A stretch of 64,000 bases of DNA from Micromonospora sp. WMMD1082 (GTDB lineage Bacteria; Actinomycetota; Actinomycetes; Mycobacteriales; Micromonosporaceae), in assembly GCF_029626175.1 (NCBI RefSeq), contig NZ_JARUBM010000002.1, positions 2,435,001-2,499,000 on the forward strand, given 5' to 3'. The notes beneath the pieces were generated by a model. It saw only the letters and a list, made by a program, of their open reading frames with translations. It did no database searches and was not told the DNA's origin. Positions within the stretch are counted from its first letter, which is position 1; the number at the start of each line of letters is the position of its first letter. Made by a program: the position numbers and the translations under genes. Shown here in pieces: positions 20,499-29,500 of the stretch.

Positions 20499-21794
20499 AT
20501 GGTCCGTGACCGTCCTATGGTGACGTTCGCCCTGCTGGCAGCGGTGTTTGCCGCGACCTTGGCGGCTCCCGTGGTGAGCCCTGCCCGCGCCGCACCGGCG
20601 ATTTGCGAGAATCCGAGCGATCCGGGAGAGGTCAACACCGAGACGCCCTGGCACCAGCGATGGCTCGCCCCGCAGCGGGTGTGGCCGTTCAGCACCGGCG
20701 CCGGGGTGCGGGTCGCGGTCGTCGACTCCGGCGCCGACAGCAGCCACCCGCAGTTGGCCGGCCGGGTCACCGCCGGCTTCGACGCGTTGCGTGGCGCGCC
20801 GGGGGGCGATGTGGACTGCGTCTCGCACGGCACCGCCGTCGCCAGCATCATCGCCGCCCGGCGGCAGGACGGGGTGGGCTTCCACGGCCTGGCGCCCGAC
20901 GCCACGATCGTGCCGATCCGGGTCAGCGAGCGCAACGCCAACGACGGTTCGGGCAGCGGCGACACCGTCACCGGCCCGGTCTTCGCGCAGGCCATCCGTC
21001 GCGCGGTCGACGACGGCGCCGACGTGATCAACCTGTCGGTGACGCTCTACTACCCGGACCCGGACGTGGAGCAGGCAGTCAGGTACGCCCTGGAGAAGGA
21101 CGTCGTGCTGGTTGCCGCCGCCGGCAACCAGCACCAGGACGGTGCCCGCCCCGACCCGGTGCCCTACCCCGCCGCCTACCAAGGGGTGATCGGCGTGGGC
21201 GCCATCGACCAGGAGGGTGCCCGCGTCCAGCGGTCCCAGATCGGGCCGTACGTGGACATCGTCGCCCCCGGTGGGGCGGTGGTGGCCGCCACCCGGGTGG
21301 CCGGCCATCAGGTCTGGGAGGGCACCAGCTTCGCCGCGCCCATGGTGAGCGCGACCGCCGCACTGATCCGCGCGGCGGAACCCAACCTATCGGCGCAGGA
21401 TGTCACCAGACGGCTCCTGGCCACCGCCGATCCGGCCCGGGGCGAAGCCACGCAGGGCTACGGCCGCGGGGTGCTCAATCCGTACCGGGCCGTCACCGAA
21501 CGACTGACCACCGGGGCACCGGTGGCCCAACCGCCGCTACCCGAGGTACGCCACGACGCGGCGGCGCAGGCCCGCGCGGAGCGCTGGGCGGTCTTCGGCC
21601 GGTTGGCGCTCTGGATCGGCCTGGCACTGGCCACGGTCGCCGTCGGGGTGACGGTGCTGGCGATGCTGCTGCCGCGCGGTCGACGGACTCGCTGGCGGCC
21701 CACCCGCCCGTCGGCACCACCTCCCGCCAGGCCCGACATCGACGAGCCCGAGGAGATCTTCTTCCGGGTGCCGACCTCGACGCCGCGCGGTTGA
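20499..21794 (+). CDS. mycP: Mycosin, type VII secretion serine protease
   Basis: A protein of 431 residues: signal peptide (~1-32), subtilisin (S8) catalytic domain with Asp76 (VAVVDSGAD), His110 (SHGTAVAS), oxyanion Asn210 and Ser277 (GTSFAAP), and a C-terminal transmembrane helix (~366-387) followed by a basic, Pro-rich tail. This is the standard plan of MycP, the membrane-anchored protease that caps and stabilises the ESX core complex and trims substrates on the outer face of the membrane. GGGAGG nine bases before the ATG fixes the start. It is divergent from the toxin operon and convergent with the WXG100 genes. A strong hairpin follows it. Confidence 0.93.
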   Translation: MVRDRPMVTFALLAAVFAATLAAPVVSPARAAPAICENPSDPGEVNTETPWHQRWLAPQRVWPFSTGAGVRVAVVDSGADSSHPQLAGRVTAGFDALRGAPGGDVDCVSHGTAVASIIAARRQDGVGFHGLAPDATIVPIRVSERNANDGSGSGDTVTGPVFAQAIRRAVDDGADVINLSVTLYYPDPDVEQAVRYALEKDVVLVAAAGNQHQDGARPDPVPYPAAYQGVIGVGAIDQEGARVQRSQIGPYVDIVAPGGAVVAATRVAGHQVWEGTSFAAPMVSATAALIRAAEPNLSAQDVTRRLLATADPARGEATQGYGRGVLNPYRAVTERLTTGAPVAQPPLPEVRHDAAAQARAERWAVFGRLALWIGLALATVAVGVTVLAMLLPRGRRTRWRPTRPSAPPPARPDIDEPEEIFFRVPTSTPRG

Positions 21795-21868
21795 CTACGG
21801 TGGGTGATGGCGACCGGGCCGTCGTCAACCGGGTGCCCGGGTGTGCCGGTCACCCGGCGTGGACACGA

Positions 21869-21898
21869 CGATGGCCCGGCAACAGGGCCGGGCCATCG
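21869..21898. terminator. Bidirectional hairpin terminator
   Basis: A perfect 12-bp stem (CGATGGCCCGGC / GCCGGGCCATCG) with the six-base loop AACAGG lies between the convergent mycosin and WXG100 genes. There is no T-tract, as usual for actinomycete terminators. Confidence 0.75.
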
Positions 21899-21914
21899 GG
21901 TGCGCAGGGGCGGT

Positions 21915-22205
21915 TCAGCCGCCGAACTTCGCGCGGTTCGCCGCCTCACGGGCCTGCATCTTGCCGGCCGACTCGCGCAACGCCCGCTCGATCCGGCCGA
22001 GCAGGTCGCGCAGGTCGTTGGCGGCCGACTCCCACTCGTTCTGCCGCTGGAAGTAGGCCTCCCGGGCCTCACCGTCCCAGCTGGCCAACAGCGGAGCGAT
22101 GCCTGACTTGAGCCCTTCCAGCTCGCTGGACAGGTTCCGGACCGCGCCGCCGCAGCTGTCCGCCGCCGCGTTCAGGCCGGCGAAGTTGTACCGAATCTCC
22201 GTCAT
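21915..22205 (-). CDS. WXG100-family ESX protein
   Basis: A protein of 96 residues, the typical WXG100 length: helix (YNFAGLNAAADSCGGAVRNL), the turn SWDGEAREAYF in place of WxG, then a second helix (NEWESAANDLRDLLGRIERAL). Members form antiparallel helical-hairpin dimers that are recognised and exported by EccC. It follows the second WXG100 gene by 13 bases, so the two probably form the EsxA/EsxB-like heterodimer of this system. WDGEA substitutes the canonical WXG glycine position but keeps Trp and Gly two residues apart. Confidence 0.9.
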   Translation of the reverse strand: MTEIRYNFAGLNAAADSCGGAVRNLSSELEGLKSGIAPLLASWDGEAREAYFQRQNEWESAANDLRDLLGRIERALRESAGKMQAREAANRAKFGG

Positions 22206-22218
22206 GAGTCCTCCCCCG

Positions 22219-22548
22219 TCAGAGCTTCAGGGCCGCGGTGATCTGACCGGCGGTGGCGCCCGCGCCGTCCATGTCGGCCCGGATCTCCTCGTCGCTGACG
22301 TCGTAGTCCTTACCGGCGGAGCCCACGGCCTCGGCGATCGCACGCAGCGCGACGTTGAGTCGGGCCATGTCCTGGTCGAACCGCTCGCGGACCTGCTGGA
22401 AGGAACCCGCACCAGCGCCCTTCCACTGGTCGTACAGCGGCGCGAGCTGGTCCATCAACGAATTGAGATTGCCCGTGAGCCGGTCGGCGACGGCATCGAC
22501 GTCACCCTCGGTCTTCAGCATCAATCCGGTGTCGGTATTCATCGACAT
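22219..22548 (-). CDS. WXG100-family ESX protein, partner
   Basis: A protein of 109 residues. An N-terminal helix (EGDVDAVADRLTGNLNSLMDQL) is followed by the turn QWKGAGAGSF, which supplies the WxG motif, and a long second helix (ERFDQDMARLNVALRAIAEAV). The C-terminal tail reads DYDVSDEEIRADMDGA, compatible with the YxxxD/E-type export signal (Y-D-V-S-D). The ATG at 22548 is preferred; a second ATG lies two codons in. GGGGGTGA lies upstream. It is paired with the WXG100 gene immediately downstream and sits behind eccB on the same strand. Confidence 0.9.
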   Translation of the reverse strand: MSMNTDTGLMLKTEGDVDAVADRLTGNLNSLMDQLAPLYDQWKGAGAGSFQQVRERFDQDMARLNVALRAIAEAVGSAGKDYDVSDEEIRADMDGAGATAGQITAALKL

Positions 22549-22695
22549 GGCGGAAGTCACCCCCGTCCTCGTCTGATACGCCCCGCTTCGCCGGGGGCTG
22601 CCTGTCAGTCGGCGCTCACGCGCCATCGTCGTACGAACGGTAACGGGTTGTGTCCAGCCCGCGCTAGACCGTCGCCTCTACTGTGGCTGATTGTG

Positions 22696-24123
22696 TCACT
22701 CCGGGTCGAGGGCGAGTTTCGCAGTCTCCGGATCGAGAGCCGGGCCGGCCGGCAACCGGACCACCAGGCTGGCGGGCAGCCGCACCGGTTGCACACCCGC
22801 GTAGCCGAGGATGGCCGGCACCCCCTCGGAGGCCAGTGGATAGCGGTAGCCCAGATCGGTGACCAGGTGGAGAGTGCCCGTCTCCTGGTCGGGTGCGGAG
22901 ATCGCGTCGACCAGGACCCCGTAGCCGGGCTCGATGACGACCCGGTCGGCCAGCGGGATGCCGTCGCCGGTCTGCTCACCGGTGCGCACCGGGTCGCGTA
23001 CCGGCTGTACCTGTGCGTCGAGCAGCACCGTCGGCTCGTCCTCGCCCGGCTGGTAGGCGGCGCAGATCGCGGGCTGGTCGCCGGCCAACCGGGCGATCTC
23101 GGGCCGCTGCTCCGGCGCGCGGTGGCGCCCCTGGGCGGGCGCCGCCGCCTTCGGCGCGGCGGCGGCGGTGCCAGCGGCGAGCTCGATCGGGTACGGCCTC
23201 GCCTGCCCCGGATACGCCACCTGCGTCTCACCGTCGGCCATCAGCACGTCGGCCTGGACCGGGGTGATGGGGACCAGCCGCGCGCGCTCGGCGAGATAGT
23301 ACTGTCGGCTGCCGCCCTGGCTCTCCACCATGAAGACCTGGCCGACGCGGGCGTCCGGCAAGGCCGTCGAGGGCTCCCCCCGGTCGGCCACCCGACGGGG
23401 GGCGATCGGCTCGCCGGCGGGCAGCGCGTTCAGCCACGCCCCGCCCACTTCCACCACCGGCTCGGCGCTCATCGTGAGGCCCTCCAGCACGATCTTCTCG
23501 TTGCGGATCTCGTACCGATGGTCATGCCAGACCAGGTGCAGCCGGCTGGTCTTGCGGTCGCGGACCAGCAGCCCGGCGTCGCCCGGCTCCCGCCCGCCGC
23601 CCGGCGCGCGCCCGACGGTGAGCACCGTGGTGGCGACGATCCCGCCGGCCGCGTCCCGGGCGGGCTGGGTGCACAGGCTCCACGGTCCATCCAGGATCCG
23701 GCCCGGCGGGGGCAGCGCGTCCGGGGCGAACGGGATGCCGATGCGCGGGCCGCGCGGGGTGCCGACCAGCGAGTTGCGGGAGACCGACACGGTCGGTGCG
23801 GCCGTCCCCATGGCCAGCAGGGCGGAGGCGTAGTTGAGCACCGGATGCAGGCGGCCCTCCCGGTACAGGTACCGGGTGCCGGTCTCCTTCTCCAGGATGA
23901 CCGCGCTGCCCTCCTTCCACTTGGTGGCCCCGCCGGGGCGCAACAGGCCGTAGACACCCACCGCGGCGAGGCAGAGCACGGCCACCATGACGCTGGCGAA
24001 TCCGGCGCCGCCGAGCCGCCGGAACGGCGCCGACTCCGGATCGGGTTCGCGTGCCACCAGCGCGGAGGTCATCCGCTGCACGAAGAACTGGTACGACTGG
24101 ACCTGGTCCCGCCGCGACGGCAT
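22696..24123 (-). CDS. eccB: EccB, type VII secretion core protein
   Basis: A protein of 475 residues with the canonical EccB start MPSRRDQVQSYQFFVQRM, one transmembrane helix (~41-61) and a large outer domain. Conserved blocks are the RYLYREGRLHPVLNYASALL strand and RIGIPFAPDALPPP. The beta-repeats bracket the periplasm-facing core. EccB is part of the membrane core complex with EccC, EccD and EccE and has weak ATPase activity in mycobacteria. The length is close to the family norm. It heads a minus-strand group with the two WXG100 genes and is divergent from the immunity gene at 24261. Confidence 0.95.
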   Translation of the reverse strand: MPSRRDQVQSYQFFVQRMTSALVAREPDPESAPFRRLGGAGFASVMVAVLCLAAVGVYGLLRPGGATKWKEGSAVILEKETGTRYLYREGRLHPVLNYASALLAMGTAAPTVSVSRNSLVGTPRGPRIGIPFAPDALPPPGRILDGPWSLCTQPARDAAGGIVATTVLTVGRAPGGGREPGDAGLLVRDRKTSRLHLVWHDHRYEIRNEKIVLEGLTMSAEPVVEVGGAWLNALPAGEPIAPRRVADRGEPSTALPDARVGQVFMVESQGGSRQYYLAERARLVPITPVQADVLMADGETQVAYPGQARPYPIELAAGTAAAAPKAAAPAQGRHRAPEQRPEIARLAGDQPAICAAYQPGEDEPTVLLDAQVQPVRDPVRTGEQTGDGIPLADRVVIEPGYGVLVDAISAPDQETGTLHLVTDLGYRYPLASEGVPAILGYAGVQPVRLPASLVVRLPAGPALDPETAKLALDPE

Positions 24124-24260
24124 GGCACCCTCCCCTGGCCTCCGCCGGCACGGTCACGAACTCGGACCGCGGTGCCTACCATAGGCACGGCGTCGAGCCG
24201 CCCGGTGCCCGCACCCGGCGGGGCCGGTGCAGTCGACGACGGCAGCCCGAGGAGTCCTCC

Positions 24261-25010
24261 ATGATCAGCCGCGATGAGGCCCTGGCCATCGCCCGCCAGT
24301 GGGCCGGTGCCGGCGAACCCGGGCCCGCACCCGAGGTCGACCTGTACGAGTTCGACCTCGGCTACGTCGTCTGGCGTGTCCTTCCGGACGTAGCAGCCCC
24401 CACTGACGGGCCACCCGCCCCACCCTCTGCCACCGGGTACCCCCGAGCGGTCATCGACCGGGAGACCGGCGAAGTGTCTCAATGGCGATCGCTACCCGCG
24501 TCACTGGTCGCCGAGGAGTACGCGCAGCACCGGGCCGCCGAGGGGCGATTTCCGCCCGACGTGCGGCACGTGCTGGACAAGGCCGGCTGGTTTCCGGGCC
24601 GAGACGTGACATCCTCGGTGAACCACTGGATGATCCGCTTCGCCGACGAGCTGGCCGGGCTGGCGCGCTCGCCCGCCGCCCGGGCCGCGCTTGTCGAGTT
24701 CGGCGGGCTGCAGTTGCCACAGTTCGGTGGCCACGGGGAGCTGGGCGGCGGGTATACCAGCTTCATCCATCCCACGCTCGGCGGTGTGGTAACCGATAAG
24801 GCACACGCCTTCTCTGAAGACTTTGACAATCCCGTCTACCCGCTCGGCAACAACGAGGACGGCCCGTCCGAACTGGTCATCGACGCTCAAGGGCGGGTCT
24901 TCATGCTGCACTGGGCCGACGACTTCTTCGTCGGCCCCGACATCGACTCCGCCATCGTCAAGCTGATCCGGGGCGGCCCGATGGCCGAGGCCAGCGACCG
25001 CACCTGGTAA
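24261..25010 (+). CDS. Imm35/YrhB-SUKH-3 fusion immunity protein
   Basis: A protein of 249 residues. Residues 1-~95 (MISRDEALAIARQWAG, YEFDLGYVVWRV, RAVIDRETGEVSQW, PASLVAEEY) resemble the Imm35/YrhB fold, like the nested immunity genes at 11-14.7 kb. Residues ~115-245 are a SUKH-3 domain (AALVEFGGLQLP, YPLGNNEDGPSELVIDAQGRVFMLH, FFVGPDIDSAIVKLI). Two immunity domains in one protein suggest protection against two toxins. GAGGAG eight bases upstream sets the ATG. It sits between eccB and eccD with no toxin of its own beside it, so it is an orphan immunity gene or pairs with a warhead of the giant toxin. Confidence 0.85.
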   Translation: MISRDEALAIARQWAGAGEPGPAPEVDLYEFDLGYVVWRVLPDVAAPTDGPPAPPSATGYPRAVIDRETGEVSQWRSLPASLVAEEYAQHRAAEGRFPPDVRHVLDKAGWFPGRDVTSSVNHWMIRFADELAGLARSPAARAALVEFGGLQLPQFGGHGELGGGYTSFIHPTLGGVVTDKAHAFSEDFDNPVYPLGNNEDGPSELVIDAQGRVFMLHWADDFFVGPDIDSAIVKLIRGGPMAEASDRTW

Positions 25011-25022
25011 GAGCCTGGCCGG

Positions 25023-26411
25023 TCAGCCGTTGATGGCGCGCATGAACGCGTACAGGCCCAGCACACTGCACGCCACCGGCACCACGGCGAGCTGGAGCAG
25101 GATGTCGAACGTGTCGCCGAGCCGGGCCAGCCGGGGTGACGGGGCGCGCCGGCTGTAGGCGAGCCCGGCGGCGGCCGAGAGCGCGGCCGCGACCAGCGCC
25201 GCCGGCAGCACCGCCAGCACCCGGGACGCGGTCGACGCGTCGGCCGCGCCGACCAGCGGCAGCAGGCCGAGGCCGAGCAGCCCGACGGCGAGCATCGGCA
25301 CCCGGTGCCGGACGGTCGACACCAGCCGGGCCCGCAGCAGATATCCCAGCGAGATGATCCCGGCGAGCAGTAGCGCGGAGAGCGTGCCGGTCGCGGTGAG
25401 CACCACCAGGCAGGCGATGGCGATGACGAACGCTCCGAAGACCATGCCGGTGAAGACCTCGTCGGCGCGGGCGGTCGCCTGGTAGATCACCTCCCGCTTG
25501 GGTTGCGGCTCGTCGCGCAGCAGGTCCTCGGCGGTACGCGGCAACGCCGGCATCGGCATCTTCCCGAGCCGGACGGAGAGCAGTGGCATGGCCGGCAGCA
25601 GCAGCGTCACCGCGCTGACCACGATCGTGCTGCCCTGCGCGGCGTCCATGGAACCGAGGGCCAGCAGCCCACCCACCATGCCCCAGAAACCGACGAAGAC
25701 CGCGGCCACGAAGACCCGGGTCGCGTCGCCCACCCCGAGCAGGCCGAGCAGGCCGGAGAGGAGCAGCACGGCGGAGCCGAGCAGCACGTGCGGGGCGCCC
25801 AGCGCCCAGACCGACTCGCCCGTGCCGATCACCAGTACGCCGCCGACGAAGGCGTAGGGCAGGCCGGCGGCGGCCACGACCGCACCGGCGAGGGAGTCGG
25901 CCATCGCCCGGGACAGCACGATCCCGCAGACTAGGAGCAGCCCGGCCGCGCCGAGGGCGACCGTTCCGCCGAGCCAACCGGGCTCGCTGGACGTCACGAT
26001 CACGACGAGACCGAGCAGCAGCAGCACCCCGGCGACGATCAGGCCGGTCAGCCGGGTCGCGAACGGGGACCAGGCCACGCCGCGCCGCCGGGCGCCGTCG
26101 GCGACGGCCTCCATCAGGTCGTCGTACGCCAGCTCCGGCCATTCCGTCCGCCGCGGCACCAGGTGCAGCGTCTCGCCGTCGCGGACGTTCTGGGCGGCGA
26201 GGGTACGGGCGAGGTCGACGCTGCTGCCGTCGCTGCGCCGCAGCATCCAACCGCCGTGACCCGTGCCGTCCGACGGTTCCTCGTCGGCCTGGCGCAGTAC
26301 GGCGGGGAGCAGCCCGACGAGCGGCAGATGCTCGGGCAGGGCGAGATCGAGCCGTCGGTTGGGGGCGACGACGGCGATGCGCGCGAGTCCGGTTCCGGCC
26401 TGGGTGACCAC
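25023..26411 (-). CDS. eccD: EccD, type VII secretion membrane channel subunit
   Basis: A protein of 462 residues from the GTG at 26411, supported by GAGGGG six bases upstream. It has an N-terminal ubiquitin-like domain (~1-90: LARIAVVAPNRRLDLALPEHLPLVGLLP, DGETLHLVPR) followed by about eleven hydrophobic segments ending AFMRAING. This is the standard EccD plan, the multi-spanning dimer that forms the membrane vestibule of the ESX core. It converges on the immunity gene with 12 bases between stops and is divergent from eccC across 140 bases. Confidence 0.95.
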   Translation of the reverse strand: MVTQAGTGLARIAVVAPNRRLDLALPEHLPLVGLLPAVLRQADEEPSDGTGHGGWMLRRSDGSSVDLARTLAAQNVRDGETLHLVPRRTEWPELAYDDLMEAVADGARRRGVAWSPFATRLTGLIVAGVLLLLGLVVIVTSSEPGWLGGTVALGAAGLLLVCGIVLSRAMADSLAGAVVAAAGLPYAFVGGVLVIGTGESVWALGAPHVLLGSAVLLLSGLLGLLGVGDATRVFVAAVFVGFWGMVGGLLALGSMDAAQGSTIVVSAVTLLLPAMPLLSVRLGKMPMPALPRTAEDLLRDEPQPKREVIYQATARADEVFTGMVFGAFVIAIACLVVLTATGTLSALLLAGIISLGYLLRARLVSTVRHRVPMLAVGLLGLGLLPLVGAADASTASRVLAVLPAALVAAALSAAAGLAYSRRAPSPRLARLGDTFDILLQLAVVPVACSVLGLYAFMRAING

Positions 26412-26551
26412 TGACGACCCCTCGGTACGAGGAGCGGGCCGGCAGGCCCGCGGCTGTCCTGACGGGCAAAGGCTACCTACCATGTGCCCGTGACGCGGGG
26501 GCGGTTCACCGCGGCGCACCAGACCCAGCAGAGGCGACGGAGGTCCGCCAC
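26412..26551. promoter_or_regulatory. Divergent eccD/eccC control region
   Basis: These 140 bases between two divergent core secretion genes must carry both promoters. I see no convincing operator palindrome or riboswitch fold. The feature is supported by gene geometry only. Confidence 0.45.
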
Positions 26552-29500
26552 GTGAGCACGGTGGTCGTCAAGCGACCCGCCCGGCAGCCGGAGCCGGAGT
26601 ATCCCTCCGGCGAGGTGCTGCTGGAGGCGCCGCCCGAGGTGCCCGCCCCCAGCGGCAAGAGCTGGGGGCAGATGCTGATGATGCTGCCGATGCTCGCCGG
26701 CTCCTTCGCGATGGCGCTGATGTTCGCGGGTCGGGGTGGTGGCACCTTCGCCTACGTGACCGGCGGCCTGTTCGGGCTCTCCGCGATCGGCATGCTCGGT
26801 GCCCAGCTGACCAGCAACTCCGGTGGTCCGGGCAAGCAGGAGATGCTGCAGAAGCGCCGCGAGTACATGACCCACCTGTCGCGCCAGCGACGCCGCGTCC
26901 TCAAGACGATCCGCAGGCAGCGGGAGGCCGCCTTCTACCGGCACCCGGATCCGGACATCCTCTGGTCGCTGCCGCTGGGGCCACGGCTGTGGGAGCGTCG
27001 GCGTGGCGACGTGGACTTCGCCACCGTCCGCATCGGTCTGGGGCCGCAGGAGCTGGCCACCCCGCTGGTGCCGCCGCCCGCGACCTCGCTGGAGAAGCTG
27101 GAGCCGATGTGCGCGCTGGCGCTGCGCCGGTTCCTCACCACCTACGGCGAGGTGCCGGATCTGCCGGTGACCATGGCGCTGAACGGGTTCGCCCGGGTGC
27201 ACCTGCGCGGCGACCTCGGCGCCGCCCGGAGCATGGTCCGGGCGGTGCTCGCCCAGGCCACCGCGTTCCACGCCCCCGACGACATGCTCGTCGCGATCTG
27301 CGTGGCGCCGGACCGGCGGGCCGAGTGGGAGTGGACGAAGTGGCTGCCGCATGCCCTGCACCCGTCGCGGACCGACGCGCTCGGTCAGCTGCGCCTGGTG
27401 GCGCCCTCCGTGACCGGCCTGGAGGCGATGCTCGACGACGTGCTGGCCAGCCGGCCCCGGTTCAACGCCAGCGGTGGGGCGCCGCAGGTCGGCGGGCCGC
27501 ACGTGCTGGTGGTCATCGACGGCGGCGACACCGCCGGTTCGGATCACCTGATGACCGAGGGCGGCGTGGAGGGCGTCACCCTGCTCGACCTGTCCACCCC
27601 GGCGCCGCGCGTACTCGACCGGGCGAGGCTGGTGCTGGAGGTGACGGCGGACCACCAGTTGCACAGCGTCACCGTGGACGGGCCGGCGGAGATCGGCCGG
27701 GCCGACGCCTGCCGGGTGGTGGAGCTCGAGACGCTGGCCATGCAGCTGGCCCCGCTGCGCCTGTCGGCCGCCTCCCGGGGCAGCGGCGACACCCCGCTCA
27801 GCACCGAGCTGGGCCTGGCCGAGTTGCTCGACATCGGCGACCCGTACGAGTTCGACGTCGACCGGGCGTGGCAGCCGCGCCCCAACCGCGACAAGCTGCG
27901 GGTGCCGATCGGGGTGGGCGCTGACGGCGGACCGGTGGAGCTGGATCTGAAGGAGTCGGCGCAGGACGGCATGGGCCCGCACGGGCTGCTCATCGGCGCC
28001 ACCGGTTCCGGCAAGTCGGAGCTGTTGCGCACCCTGGTGCTGGCGCTGGCGGCCACGCACTCGTCGGAGAGCCTCAACTTCGTCCTGGTCGACTTCAAGG
28101 GTGGGGCCACCTTCACCCGGCTGGACGGTTTGCCGCACACCAGCGCGGTCATCACCAACCTGGCCGACGAGCTGCCGCTGGTGGACCGGATGACCGACTC
28201 CATCAACGGCGAGCTGGTACGCCGGCAGGAGCTGCTGCGCGCGGCGGGCAACTACGCCTCGCAGCGCGACTACGAGAAGGCCCGGGCGGCGGGTGCCCCG
28301 CTGTCGCCGCTGCCGAGCCTGCTCATCATCTGCGACGAGTTCTCCGAGCTGCTCACCGCCAAGCCCGACTTCATCGACATGTTCGTGCAGATCGGGCGGG
28401 TCGGCCGGTCGCTCGGCGTGCACCTGCTGCTGGCGAGCCAGCGGCTGGAGGAGGGGCGGCTGCGCGGGCTCGACACCCACCTGTCGTACCGGGTCGGTCT
28501 GCGGACCTTCTCCGCGATGGAGTCCCGGGTGGTGCTCGGTGCCACGGACGCGTACGAACTGCCCCGCTCGCCGGGGCACGGTTACCTGCGGTTCGGTACC
28601 GAGCCGCTGGTCCGCTTCAAGGCCGCGTACGTCTCCGGCACCTATCGGAGCAAGACCGCGGCGGCGGTCGCGGCCGGCGACGGCGAGGACCGGGTACGCG
28701 AGTACACCACCGCCTACGTCGCCCCGCCGGTGACCCGCGCGCCGAAGCAGGAGGAGGCGCCCGAGCCCGCCGACGGGGTCGGGGAGAGCGTGCTGGACAT
28801 CCTGGTCGGTCGGCTCGCCGGTCGCGGCAAGCCGGCGCACCAGGTGTGGCTGCCGCCGCTGGCCGAGCCGCCGACCCTGGACCAGTTGCTGCCCCCGATG
28901 ACCGCCGATCCCGCCCGGGGGGTGACCGTGGCGCACGCCGGCCTGCTCGGCGAGTTGCAGGTGGCGGTCGGCATCGTCGACAAGCCCTTCGAACAGCGCC
29001 GCGACGTGCTCTGGTTCGACCTGGGCGGCGCGGCCGGGCACGCGGTGATCGTCGGCGGTCCGCAGAGCGGCAAGAGCACCCTGCTGCGGACGGCGGTCAC
29101 CTCGCTGGCGCTGACCCACACGCCACGGGAAGCCCAGGTGTACTGCCTCGACCTGGGCAGCAGTGCGCTCTCCTCGCTGCGCGACCTGCCGCACGTCGGC
29201 TCGGTGGCCACCCGCCTCGACGCCGGCCTGGTCCGGCGTACCGTCGCCGAGCTGCAACTGCTGATGGGCGAGCGGGAGCGGCGGTTCGCCGAGCGTGGCG
29301 TCGACTCGATGGCCGAGTACCGTCGCGCCCGGCGGCACGGCCAGCACGACGACGACCCGTTCGGCGACGTCTTCCTGATCATCGACGGGTGGGCGACACT
29401 GCGGGCGGAGTTCGAGGATCTCGAACCCACCATCAACGACATCGCCAACCGGGGGCTCTCCTTCGGCATCCACCTGGTCGTCACCGCCAGCCGCTGGATG

